Shown one piece after another: positions 33,576-42,525 of a stretch of 59,369 nt of DNA (the stretch's first letter is position 1; each line of letters opens with the position of its first letter). A program made the position numbers and the translations under genes. Source of the DNA: CAIJMI01 sp043798445 (GTDB lineage Bacteria; Patescibacteriota; Microgenomatia; UBA10105; UBA927); NCBI GenBank assembly GCA_043798445.1, contig JAZDOQ010000016.1, positions 1-59,369 on the forward strand, written 5' to 3'. Under the pieces are notes generated by a model. It saw only the letters and a list, made by a program, of their open reading frames with translations, searched no databases and was not told the origin of the DNA.

Positions 33576-35286
33576 AAACATAATCTTCACCAAATTGTTG
33601 CACTAGTTGAATATGTTGAAATTTACTGGCTTCTCGTTTGACGTCTATCATATATGTATCAGTATACTGCCATGCGTGGACAATAACATACCTGACATGT
33701 TGTTTTTCAAGCATAGAAATAGATTCTTTTGAGGGGAAATGTTGTAGTGTCATTGCTTGATCATGATATATTTGAGGGAAAAATCCACTATATCCGTTAA
33801 GCATTCGTTTTCGATGATAACTCGAAAAATACGTTCGATATGCTTCTAGAGCATAGACTTCATTTTCTTTAATTTCAGAATACTGTTGAAATAGTTGATC
33901 TTCCATTGATGTAATAATGCTGGAAAAGGGTCTAAATGGAATCTCAACTATAATTGAAGAGTCTGATTGTTTGGATAACCATTGGTAGACAACGGGTATA
34001 TCCTTTTGAAGAGGAATGGGAACTGAAGGAGTTTGAATCTGCCACACCTCAATCATAAAAAGAAGAATAATAAGACCAGCAAGAAGAAATTTAAATCTTC
34101 TTTTGAGAATATGTGATAGACCAATCGCTGCAAGGGCTGAGAACGCAAGGACAACGATAATGCTAAAACGGGATGGTACACGTATGGTTTGCATGAGAGG
34201 AATAAATTGATAGAGGTAATAGTATGGCATAGTGACATGAAACCATTCGAATTTTCCAATGATGATGTCCAAATATGGACCAAATGATAGGATCCATGCA
34301 CTTATGCCAGTGAGTGATAGGAGAGCAACATATTTTTTATACTTTTTCCAACCGACGATCATTCCGAAAATTGCTAGGATTGTCAATGTAGCGGTGAGAT
34401 ATAGTGGTCGTTCGTTGATGTTAGTTGGAAACATATTGTATGTAGCTAACCAACTTGTAGGGAGTACAGTTTTGTAGTCAACTAGTTGTGCACTAAATCT
34501 GGCAGAGTCTTCGAGTGATCGTTTGATTTGGGGATATTCAATTTTTAAACGGATATATGGATATAAAACAAGAATTAATACACCCATCATTGGAATGAAA
34601 AAAATGGCTAAACTTCTTAGAATTCTCTTTAATGTTTTTATGGATTTTTCTTTAATCAGTCGTATCGATTCAAGAACAATAGTAAATATGACAAAAGGGA
34701 TAAGAAATATTCCAAAATATATTGAAGAAGCTATGCTTAGTAGATAAAAAAGGAATGTTAACAGTAAGTGTTTCCATGATCCATGCTCCATGTATTTGAT
34801 TAAATAGAGAACAAATAATGGGATCCATTGGCTGCTAATCATTGGCATATGTCCAATTTGAGCAAGCCTAGGATAAGCAAATGCAAAAAAGATGCCGGAT
34901 AAAAATGACGCTAATAGATGTTTTGTGAGAAAGTAAGAAAGGAAAAACATTGAAATTGCAGCAAGAGGAAACGTTATGAATATGTACAAATTTTCTGTGA
35001 GTACAACATTGTTTGTCAGCAGTTGTATCGGCATTGTAAAAATGGTTTGACCGTATAGTGTGTCTGAGAACGAAAGGGTATTTCCTTCAGGATAGAATAT
35101 ATTTGTATCAAGCATCCCCCTGCCTTTTTGAAGAACAGATTGGGTATTATGGTTAATGTTCCAAGCATAAAATACCGGATCAACCGCATTAGGGAGATTT
35201 GTGTGTAGCTTATTACTATAGGGTAAAAAAATGAGGTAGGTTATGAAGCACGTAAGGAGGATGAGAATAAGTACTGCTTTTTTCAT
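33556..35286 (-). CDS. polytopic membrane protein, GT-C-like, family not firmly recognised
   Basis: 576 residues from ATG 35286 (MKKAVLILILL). AGGA at 35293-35296 on the minus strand lies 6 bases upstream and rules out the longer frame to 35349. The outer loop after helix 1 has NAVDPVFYAWNIN, then DTNIFYPEGNTLSFSD and LYGQTIF, a layout seen in uncharacterised bacterial membrane proteins distantly like YfhO or GT-C enzymes. Around residues 370-400, MQTIRVPSRFSII resembles the late membrane motif of YfhO-like proteins. A soluble tail of about 145 residues ends the protein with no final helix. First gene of the minus-strand operon, probably driven by the bidirectional promoter at 35287-35338. 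Confidence 0.75.
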   Translation of the reverse strand: MKKAVLILILLTCFITYLIFLPYSNKLHTNLPNAVDPVFYAWNINHNTQSVLQKGRGMLDTNIFYPEGNTLSFSDTLYGQTIFTMPIQLLTNNVVLTENLYIFITFPLAAISMFFLSYFLTKHLLASFLSGIFFAFAYPRLAQIGHMPMISSQWIPLFVLYLIKYMEHGSWKHLLLTFLFYLLSIASSIYFGIFLIPFVIFTIVLESIRLIKEKSIKTLKRILRSLAIFFIPMMGVLILVLYPYIRLKIEYPQIKRSLEDSARFSAQLVDYKTVLPTSWLATYNMFPTNINERPLYLTATLTILAIFGMIVGWKKYKKYVALLSLTGISAWILSFGPYLDIIIGKFEWFHVTMPYYYLYQFIPLMQTIRVPSRFSIIVVLAFSALAAIGLSHILKRRFKFLLAGLIILLFMIEVWQIQTPSVPIPLQKDIPVVYQWLSKQSDSSIIVEIPFRPFSSIITSMEDQLFQQYSEIKENEVYALEAYRTYFSSYHRKRMLNGYSGFFPQIYHDQAMTLQHFPSKESISMLEKQHVRYVIVHAWQYTDTYMIDVKREASKFQHIQLVQQFGEDYVYEIIKK

Positions 35287-35338
35287 ACCACTTCCTATTT
35301 TCTTAGGGTATAATAGAGGTATCATACACGGTACGAAT
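35287..35338. promoter_or_regulatory. bidirectional promoter between divergent GT-C operons
   Basis: The 52-bp gap holds TATAAT on the plus strand (35309-35314) and, shifted by one base on the minus strand, TATTAT (35310-35315). The plus start is ATG 35339, 24 bases after its -10 box. The minus start is ATG 35286, preceded by AGGAAGTGGT. No convincing -35 box is seen for the plus direction. One near-symmetrical -10 site would fire either operon, but not both at once. Confidence 0.5.
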
Positions 35339-36964
35339 ATGTTTTCCAAGTGGATTATATTTATTGTAATAATTTTAAGCGCTTTTATTTTACGGTTTTA
35401 TGCAATTGATCGTATTCCGCCTTCACTTTCGTGGGATGAGGTGTCTATTGGGTATAACGCATATAGCATTCTTCGTACGGGTCTGGATGAACATGGGAAA
35501 TTCTTGCCCATAGATGCATTTGCTGGATACGGCGACTATAAACCGCCTCTTTCTATTTATCTGACTATTCCTTTTGTTGTGATATTTGGACTTACTGAGG
35601 TATCTGTTCGTTTCCCTTCAGCATTATTTGGGACATTGACCGTGCTCATGACGTTTTTTTTGGTGCGAGCGCTCTTTTATAAATCCAAAAGCGCGACGCT
35701 TCCGTTGTTGTCTTCTGCGCTTTTTGCAATTTCTCCATGGCATATTAATTTATCGCGTGCTGGGTTTGAGGCAAATATCGCGCTGTTTTTTATAGTGCTC
35801 GGTGTGTGGTTGGTACTGAAGGCAAGAGAGCAGAAAAACTATTGGTTTTTTGCCTGGATACCATTTGCACTGTCGATGTATACGTTCAATAGCGCTCGGT
35901 ACTTTGTTGTATTTATTGGTATAGCCCTCTTTATATATTCGTTTTCTTCAATTAAAAAGCACATTGTGCCGTTTCTTTTTGGTTTGGGTGTTGCCGCAAT
36001 TATCGTTTTTCCACTTGTCCCACATCTTTTGTCAAAAGAGGCGCGGCTTCGTTTTGTCGAAGTAAATATTTTTACGGACGCATCAGTTGTAAAGACCGCA
36101 AATGAGAGAATTGAGCGGGGAAAGAATAGCATACTTGCAACCGTGTTAAACAATCGAAGAATTGGATACGCACGAAGCTACCTACTTCATTTTTTTGATA
36201 ATCTGCAGCCTGATTTTTTGTTTATCAAAGGAGACGGTAATCCAAAGTTTTCCATACAGGATGTGGGGCAGCTATATATAATGGAAGCCCCATTTCTTGC
36301 TATTGGCATCCTTTCGTTATTTGTTGCGCATCCTTCTGTCGGAGCACTTTTGTTATTTTGGCTCCTTGCATCGATTATTCCAGCTGCCACTGCCCGGGAA
36401 ACGCCGCATGCACTTCGAATACTTAATTCATTACCAACATGGCAGATATTTATTGCGTTTGGCATTGTCACGTGTGGAACAAAGATGAAAGAGTGGAGTA
36501 AAAAAATAAAACTATCAGTTCCGGTATTTGTTTTTGTGTTGATAGGACTATATGTATTCAGTATCACGTATTATCTTCATAACTATTATCGTCATTACGG
36601 AGTTGAATATTCAGGGGAATGGCAATATGGATACCGAGAAGCAATTGCTGCATCAGAGAAAATAAAAGATAGGTATGACACGATTGTAATGTCCGAAACC
36701 ATCGGGCGACCGTATATGTATACGTTATTTTATACAAAAACGGATCCTAAAGAGTTACTGAGAACAAAAGACGCGACATTTGATTCTGCAGGGTTTTACC
36801 ATGTGTATGGATTTGGAAAATACCGTTTTGGTGGGACGTTGCCGACTCCACTTGCGCCAAAGACACTCTATATTTGGGATTCTGCTCCTGAGGATGCACG
36901 TATTATTGAAACAATACGTTTGTTAAATGGAAATCCTGTACTCGTGTTGTTTGACAAAAAATAA
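35339..36964 (+). CDS. GT39 (PMT_2) GT-C membrane glycosyltransferase
   Basis: 541 residues from ATG 35339 (MFSKWIIF). The frame is open further upstream, but that extension would cover the promoter and the N-terminus of the divergent gene. The first outer loop reads LSWDEVSIGYNAYSILRTG, then GYGDYKPPLSIYL. SPWHINLSRAGFEAN lies in the next loop. The soluble C-terminal domain has YDTIVMSETIGRPYMYTLFY and FGKYRFGG, and ends LNGNPVLVLFDKK. Likely role: outer-face transfer of a sugar from polyprenyl phosphate. The next GT39 gene starts 2 bp later, a tandem pair that looks like duplication. Confidence 0.88.
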   Translation: MFSKWIIFIVIILSAFILRFYAIDRIPPSLSWDEVSIGYNAYSILRTGLDEHGKFLPIDAFAGYGDYKPPLSIYLTIPFVVIFGLTEVSVRFPSALFGTLTVLMTFFLVRALFYKSKSATLPLLSSALFAISPWHINLSRAGFEANIALFFIVLGVWLVLKAREQKNYWFFAWIPFALSMYTFNSARYFVVFIGIALFIYSFSSIKKHIVPFLFGLGVAAIIVFPLVPHLLSKEARLRFVEVNIFTDASVVKTANERIERGKNSILATVLNNRRIGYARSYLLHFFDNLQPDFLFIKGDGNPKFSIQDVGQLYIMEAPFLAIGILSLFVAHPSVGALLLFWLLASIIPAATARETPHALRILNSLPTWQIFIAFGIVTCGTKMKEWSKKIKLSVPVFVFVLIGLYVFSITYYLHNYYRHYGVEYSGEWQYGYREAIAASEKIKDRYDTIVMSETIGRPYMYTLFYTKTDPKELLRTKDATFDSAGFYHVYGFGKYRFGGTLPTPLAPKTLYIWDSAPEDARIIETIRLLNGNPVLVLFDKK

Positions 36965-36966
36965 AT

Positions 36967-38595
36967 ATGAAACGATTTTTACTATTGGTTTGTATCCTGG
37001 GAATCGCCATCGGTTTTCGGTTTTGGCAACTCGGGAGTGTTCCGGTCAGTCTTGATTGGGATGAAACAGCACTTGGATATAACGCATATTCGATTCTTAA
37101 AACCGGTCGGGATGAATACGGGACATTCTTACCGCTATCCATCCGATCATTCGACGATTATAAACCGCCATTATATGTATATTTGACTGTACCGTCAGTT
37201 GCTTTGTTTGGATTGTCTCCGTGGTCAACGAGACTTCCTTCGGCCGTTATGGGAGTACTTGCGGTTCTTGGAACGTATTTTTTGGTTCGAGAATTATTCA
37301 AGAAATCGAACAGTATACCACTTATATCAGCGGCACTATTGGCCATATCTCCATGGCATATTCAATTTTCTCGTATTGCGTTTGAAGCAAATATTGGAAT
37401 CACTGTAAATATCTGGGCGGTGACGATATTTCTCATAGGGTTAAGAAAAAAAATATTCCTTCCGTTTGCAGCTGTGCTTTTTGGTATTGGAATGTATGCG
37501 TATCATAGTGAACGGATCTTTTTGCCGCTTCTTCTTTGTTTATTACTTGCTGTGTACTGGAAAAAAATATTTATAAAAGAACACACAAAAATGCTGATCA
37601 CATCCGTTATTGTCGGACTCATTGTTGTTATTCCTCTTATACCGGTTTTATTTAATAAATCAGCAATGATGCGCCTTCGTGGAACAAGCTCATTTACTGA
37701 TCAAACAAATTTATTGTCGCGTGACATTAAAAAAATTGAAACAGACAGGCAGTTGGGAGATACATTCGGTGCACTGCTTGATAACCGTCGCATTGTTTGG
37801 GCAAAAACTATTGCCTCCGGATATTTATCACATTTTTCTTTGCGGTGGTTGTTTTTAACTGGAGATAATCCGCGACATCACGCGCCGGATATGGGGCTTT
37901 TATACTTAATTGAATTACCATTTTTGTTGTATGGACTGTATATGCTTGTAAAAGTAAAGGAGTATAACACTGAAGCAAAATTACTCATCGGCTGGGTTCT
38001 AATTGCGCCTGTTGCGGCTTCTCCAACAACAGGTTTGCCACACGCAATACGGTCGTTAGTATTTTTGCCGGTGTTTCAAATGATAACTGCTATCGGGATA
38101 GTATCGTTTTTTGGTAATGTGAGGGGAAAAATAAAATGGATGCTTATCGCGCTGGCCGTTATCGGAATGTTTGCAAATATTGTCTATTATCTCAATATGT
38201 ACTTTGTTCAGATGAATCCTGAATTTTCAGAGTACTGGCAACAGGGAAACAAGGAAGCAGTGATGTTAACAGAAAAATTGAAATCAAAATACGACAAAGT
38301 GGTCGTATCAACGCAGATAGAACAATCGTATATGTTTTTCCTTTTTTATACAAAATACGATCCAGCGCTGTATTTAGCGGGCGGCGGAACAAATTCTGGA
38401 AGTTTTGAAGAAGCAAAGAATAAGTTCGATAAATATGAATTTAGGGTTATTAAATGGTCACAAGAAAAACGTGATGGAAGCATCCTGTATGTTGGCGCTC
38501 CAGGTGATATGCCGCGCGGAAATGTTGGAAACATCACATTTTTAAACGGAAAACCAGCGATAGAAATTGCTGATCAACCAAATGGTGCGCCATAA
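36967..38595 (+). CDS. GT39 (PMT_2) GT-C membrane glycosyltransferase
   Basis: 542 residues, a tandem paralogue of the preceding gene. LDWDETALGYNAYSILKTGRDE and FDDYKPPLYVYL mark the catalytic loop. SPWHIQFSRIAFEAN and MYAYHSERIFLPLL follow. The C-terminal soluble domain of about 140 residues has YDKVVVSTQIEQSYMFFLFY, FDKYEFRVIKW, then VGAPGD and NGKPAIEIAD. The loop signature is closer by eye to 20284-21885 (LKTGRDEY, FDDYK) than to its tandem neighbour, so the pair may not have arisen from each other. The ATG is 2 bp after the previous stop; the next gene begins 1 bp after its own stop. Confidence 0.88.
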   Translation: MKRFLLLVCILGIAIGFRFWQLGSVPVSLDWDETALGYNAYSILKTGRDEYGTFLPLSIRSFDDYKPPLYVYLTVPSVALFGLSPWSTRLPSAVMGVLAVLGTYFLVRELFKKSNSIPLISAALLAISPWHIQFSRIAFEANIGITVNIWAVTIFLIGLRKKIFLPFAAVLFGIGMYAYHSERIFLPLLLCLLLAVYWKKIFIKEHTKMLITSVIVGLIVVIPLIPVLFNKSAMMRLRGTSSFTDQTNLLSRDIKKIETDRQLGDTFGALLDNRRIVWAKTIASGYLSHFSLRWLFLTGDNPRHHAPDMGLLYLIELPFLLYGLYMLVKVKEYNTEAKLLIGWVLIAPVAASPTTGLPHAIRSLVFLPVFQMITAIGIVSFFGNVRGKIKWMLIALAVIGMFANIVYYLNMYFVQMNPEFSEYWQQGNKEAVMLTEKLKSKYDKVVVSTQIEQSYMFFLFYTKYDPALYLAGGGTNSGSFEEAKNKFDKYEFRVIKWSQEKRDGSILYVGAPGDMPRGNVGNITFLNGKPAIEIADQPNGAP

Positions 38596-38596
38596 T

Positions 38597-40093
38597 ATGA
38601 AAAAATCAACGTTACTACTGATAATTATTATATCCGTGATTTTGATTATTGCGGCTGTTCCCCGTTCTGTTGAAGTATTCAGTCAAAATTTTATTTTTGG
38701 ATATGATCAGGGTAAGCACTGGCTAGCGGCAAAGTCGATTGTTATTGATCATAAATTTCCACTTATTGGCGATGAAGTGGGTGGTGCGAGAGGTTTTTTT
38801 CAGGGATCCGGTTGGTTTTATCTCTTGGCAGTTCCGTTTTTACTTTTTCAGGGTAACCCCTATGGTGGCATTGTGCTCATGTTTTTAATTGGAATGATGA
38901 TGGTTATCGGTGCATTGTGGCTATTTGCGAGAAATTTTGGAGTAAAAAAAGCATTGGTAATCGGACTATGTTTTGCCTTGTCACCGGTTTTTATTGAAAT
39001 ATCAAGATTTGCTTGGCCTCCGTATGTCATTCCGCCGTTAATGGTTGTGTATTTGTACTGCGTATATCGAATTATTAAAGCTGAATATATCTATATTCCG
39101 ATTCTTTCTTTTGTCGTTGGTATGATGGCTCATTTTGAGATCGCCACAGCTGGGACACTTCTTATTACTACTATTTGTATGGGGTTGCCGTACATACTAT
39201 GGAAAAAAGTACCGTTTCGTTATATTGCATGGTCAGGTTTAGCGTTTATTATTCCACTAACACCTCTCATTATTTTTGATCTTCGTCATGATTTTTTAAA
39301 TATCCGCGGAGTGATAGCTACGTTTTTTGGACCATCACAAAACGGTCTTCCACGTTCTGATATGACCCATACATTTGCCAATCATTGGCTTATATTCAGC
39401 AGTGATTTTTTTCGTGCGTTTCAGGTAAAATATTTGACAAAAATCGGAAGTCTCGTCGTATTGTTATTAGGTATTCCCTTGTTATGGAATAAAAGAATTG
39501 AAAAACATGAACGTACATTCGTTGCATTTTTATATGCATTTCCTGCTGTGTTATTTATTGTTCTTATGGCGTATCGAAATGACTTATGGGGATGGTGGAT
39601 TCTTGAACTTCCTGTCGTAAGCTGTATTCTATTGGGGTTGGTTCTTTCTAACATGTGGACAAGAAAACAAATTGTTTGGAGAATTATTGTTGTAGCCGCA
39701 ATTGCGCTTATGTTTGCAGGTTACCTTCGTTCAGCAATAAACTTTTGGGATTATGATTATAAAGATTATGGTGGTACGCATAAAATGAGGGGGAAAAGCG
39801 ACGCGATAGATTTTATATTTTCTGATGCCAAGTCGAAAAATTTCGGACTCTTTGTCTTTGCACCGCCGATTTATACATATCCGTATGATTTTATTTTGTG
39901 GTGGAAAGGGCGTATGTACGGGTATCAACCACCACAAGAAAAAAAGCAGACCTATTATTTATTGGCAGAACCAGATCCTGAGAAACCATGGACGTATAAA
40001 GGATGGATGGAAACAGCAGTTACCGGCGGAACGGATATACAAACGTGGACGTTACCTTCTGGTTTTATTGTGGTGAAACGTTCGATGCCATAA
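38597..40093 (+). CDS. GT-C membrane protein with D-Q first-loop motif (GT39-like)
   Basis: 498 residues from ATG 38597 (MKKSTLLL). After helix 1 comes IFGYDQGKHWLAAKSIVIDHK, then PLIGDE and FFQGSGWFYLLAVPFLLFQGNP. The paralogue at 44199-45677 has the same layout with FGPEQGRDM, HKLTLIG, FHGPIFYYLSAIPF and KGNP. Both also share a FDLRHDFL / FDIRHEFL loop. In place of the usual Asp-Glu there is Asp-Gln (Glu-Gln in the paralogue), so this is a distinct subfamily and its donor chemistry is uncertain. A soluble tail of about 130 residues contains PPIYTYPYDFILWW. Probable outer-face transferase. Confidence 0.8.
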   Translation: MKKSTLLLIIIISVILIIAAVPRSVEVFSQNFIFGYDQGKHWLAAKSIVIDHKFPLIGDEVGGARGFFQGSGWFYLLAVPFLLFQGNPYGGIVLMFLIGMMMVIGALWLFARNFGVKKALVIGLCFALSPVFIEISRFAWPPYVIPPLMVVYLYCVYRIIKAEYIYIPILSFVVGMMAHFEIATAGTLLITTICMGLPYILWKKVPFRYIAWSGLAFIIPLTPLIIFDLRHDFLNIRGVIATFFGPSQNGLPRSDMTHTFANHWLIFSSDFFRAFQVKYLTKIGSLVVLLLGIPLLWNKRIEKHERTFVAFLYAFPAVLFIVLMAYRNDLWGWWILELPVVSCILLGLVLSNMWTRKQIVWRIIVVAAIALMFAGYLRSAINFWDYDYKDYGGTHKMRGKSDAIDFIFSDAKSKNFGLFVFAPPIYTYPYDFILWWKGRMYGYQPPQEKKQTYYLLAEPDPEKPWTYKGWMETAVTGGTDIQTWTLPSGFIVVKRSMP

Positions 40094-40114
40094 ACAAGTA
40101 GAGTCTATGCAAAT

Positions 40115-41767
40115 ATGATGAAATGTATAAAAAAATATAGTGTGCTCATTCTTCTTATCGTGGCGCTAATTCCCATGGTCGCCTTTTTGAATCAAGGACT
40201 CCCAATTACACATGATGGACAAGATCATGTAGCGCGCATTGCAAATTTTTATCGTTCGTTAAGTGAAGGAAACGTCATTCCACGATGGGCTGCAAATTTA
40301 AATTGGGGATATGGTCATCCGATACTAATGTTTTTATATCCGTTACCATCGTATATTGCGTCCTTATTTCACGCTGTCGGTTTATCATTTGTGGATAGCA
40401 CAAAGCTTGTGTTCGTTATCGCCTATGTTGCAAGTGGGCTTGCGATGTATATATGGATGAAAGAAGCATTCGGAAAACGCGTGGGCGTAATCGGATCAAT
40501 CCTATATCTATTTGCTCCGTATCGATTTGTAGATATATATGTTCGAGGAGCAATAGGTGAACATGTGGCATTTATATTTCCACCACTCGTTTTGTATTTT
40601 CTTTACAAATTGGCAAAAGATAGAAAAAATACGTTTACCGGCATTGGATTAAGTGTGTCGATGGCATGTTTTATTTTATCTCACAATGCAATTTCCATCA
40701 TGTTTCTACCGATTATCGGTTTGTATCTTCTGTATGTATTCTTCACTGATGGAAAGAAATCGAATGGGTTTCTTTTAACAAGCGTATGGTATTTGCTTCT
40801 CGGCTTTGGTTTATCGTCCTTCTTTTTACTTCCTGCGTTTTTTGAAGGGAAGTATACGCTCCGTGACATTGTGACTTCAGGAGAAGCAATGCAGCGATTT
40901 GTACCGCCTTTGATGTTCTTATACTCTCCGTGGAACTACGGAGGAGGGAATGATATTACAAAAATGATTGGTTTATCACAATTGATTGGACTGGGAGCCG
41001 CAATTGCGCTGTGGCTTAAAACGAAAGAACTAAGCAAGAAAATTATTATGTCTGTTCTTTTTGTATTGTTTATTGGCTCTTTGTTTATGATGACAGAGTG
41101 GTCAAGAATACTATGGACAAATATAACGCTGTTGCAAAAATTTCAATTTCCTTGGCGATTTTTGAGCGTTTCAACTTTTCTTGCCGCAGCGCTTGGAGGT
41201 TTGGCTGTTGCAGCTTTTACATTGAAATCAAAGATAACGACAGCAATCGTATTAAGTGTTTTCTGTGTCTTTTCAGTTGTAAGTACGATACATATGTGGC
41301 AACCAAAAGGATATCAGCAAAAAGGTGAGTCATTTTACACTGGTATATATTTAAGTACGACCGATACGGGAGAGAGCAGTCCGATTTGGTCAACGCGCTT
41401 CATGGAATATGTGTACGACCGTCCGATAACGGTAATTGATGGTGCTGCAGCCATAAAAGAAATAAAACGGACATCAATTGTTCATGAGTATGAGATCGAT
41501 GTTGCAAAGCCAACACGATTTGTAGAAAACACGGTATATTTTCCTGGATGGAATGTGTTTGTTGATGGAAGAAAAATGGATATTGAATTTCAAGATCCAA
41601 ACCATCGAGGGTTACTAACGTTTTATGCACCAGAAGGAAAACATATCGTTCGTGTTCAATTTGAAGATACTAAACTACGGTTTATGGCCAATATTATCAG
41701 TGTTGTATCGCTAGGTGTACTTATTCTTGGCGGAGTGATACTTTCTTTATGGAGGAAAAAAGTATGA
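40115..41767 (+). CDS. PF10131 (PTPS-related) polytopic membrane protein, probable GT-C transferase
   Basis: 550 residues; ATG 40118 is an alternative start. Strong PF10131 features: ITHDGQDHVARI, a WAANLNWGYGHPILMFLYPLP stretch, VRGAIGE, LSHNAISI, KFQFPWRFL, and the C-terminal module VYFPGWNVFVDG...FQDPNHRGL, then a last helix. The C-terminal 120 residues resemble 31935-33575 closely (IKEIKRTS, HEYEI, FQDPNHRGL), which suggests a fairly recent duplication between strands. It overlaps the next gene as ATGA, and that gene's GGAGG site lies in its last codons. Only 21 bp precede it, with no promoter recognised. Confidence 0.85.
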   Translation: MMKCIKKYSVLILLIVALIPMVAFLNQGLPITHDGQDHVARIANFYRSLSEGNVIPRWAANLNWGYGHPILMFLYPLPSYIASLFHAVGLSFVDSTKLVFVIAYVASGLAMYIWMKEAFGKRVGVIGSILYLFAPYRFVDIYVRGAIGEHVAFIFPPLVLYFLYKLAKDRKNTFTGIGLSVSMACFILSHNAISIMFLPIIGLYLLYVFFTDGKKSNGFLLTSVWYLLLGFGLSSFFLLPAFFEGKYTLRDIVTSGEAMQRFVPPLMFLYSPWNYGGGNDITKMIGLSQLIGLGAAIALWLKTKELSKKIIMSVLFVLFIGSLFMMTEWSRILWTNITLLQKFQFPWRFLSVSTFLAAALGGLAVAAFTLKSKITTAIVLSVFCVFSVVSTIHMWQPKGYQQKGESFYTGIYLSTTDTGESSPIWSTRFMEYVYDRPITVIDGAAAIKEIKRTSIVHEYEIDVAKPTRFVENTVYFPGWNVFVDGRKMDIEFQDPNHRGLLTFYAPEGKHIVRVQFEDTKLRFMANIISVVSLGVLILGGVILSLWRKKV

Positions 41768-42525
41768 AATTATCTGTTTCACTAGCGGTTCACAATGAAG
41801 AACAAACAATTGAAGATTGTTTGCGTTCAATAGTTTCTTTTGCTGATGAGATTGTTGTTGTTGACGGTGCATCAACAGATAAGACAGTTGAGCTTGCTAA
41901 AAAATTTACACAAAAGGTTATCAAAACAGATAATCCAACAATTTTTCATATCAATAAACAAAAAGCGCTTGACGCGTGCACGGGAGAATGGATATTACAA
42001 CTCGATGCTGATGAACGGGTACCTGATGCGCTTCATGAGGAAATAGTGCAAACAATCGAAAAACCGCAAGGTAAGCATGGGTACTATATTCCCCGACGTA
42101 ATTATTTCTGGGGACATTTTATGAAAAAGGGCGGGCAATATCCTGATTACGTGATTAGGCTTGTAAAGCGTGGGTTTGCAACTTTTCCTTGTAAGTCGGT
42201 GCATGAGCAAATAGCTATTGATGGGGAGGTTGGGTATTTAAAGGAACCAATGGATCATATTTCGTATCGTACAAAAGAAGATTATTGGAAAAAGGCAAAT
42301 ACATACACAACATTAAGCGCGTTAGAGATGGAAAAGAATAATATTCCAAAAACTATAGTATCGTGGTGTTTATACAATCTGTTCTATCCTATACAAATAT
42401 TTTTCTCTCTTTTTATTCGACACAAAGGGTTTATAGATGGATGGTATGGGTTAGTATTTGCTTATTGGTCAGCACTCCATCACCCAATCGCGTACAAAAA
42501 ATATATACAGATGAAACATATATGA
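41764..42525 (+). CDS. GT2 glycosyltransferase, WaaE/KdtX-like
   Basis: 253 residues from ATG 41764. GGAGG at 41751-41755 lies 8 bases upstream and the start gives an ATGA overlap, so the in-frame ATG at 41749 is rejected. Motifs: SLAVHNEEQT, IVVVDGASTDKT and QLDADERVP (DxD site), then YVIRLVKRGFATFPCKSVHE with the family's HE pair. The C-terminal half has a GFIDGWYGLV segment and weak hydrophobic stretches. Third WaaE-like enzyme in the window. Probably acts on a lipid-linked acceptor in the cytoplasm. Its stop overlaps the start of a small secreted protein, also as ATGA. Confidence 0.88.
   Translation: MKLSVSLAVHNEEQTIEDCLRSIVSFADEIVVVDGASTDKTVELAKKFTQKVIKTDNPTIFHINKQKALDACTGEWILQLDADERVPDALHEEIVQTIEKPQGKHGYYIPRRNYFWGHFMKKGGQYPDYVIRLVKRGFATFPCKSVHEQIAIDGEVGYLKEPMDHISYRTKEDYWKKANTYTTLSALEMEKNNIPKTIVSWCLYNLFYPIQIFFSLFIRHKGFIDGWYGLVFAYWSALHHPIAYKKYIQMKHI

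Noticed and set aside
35243..35338. upstream extension of the GT39 gene to 35243
   Set aside because: It would overlap the N-terminal coding region of the divergent gene and the -10 region; homologues begin just before the first helix, at 35339.
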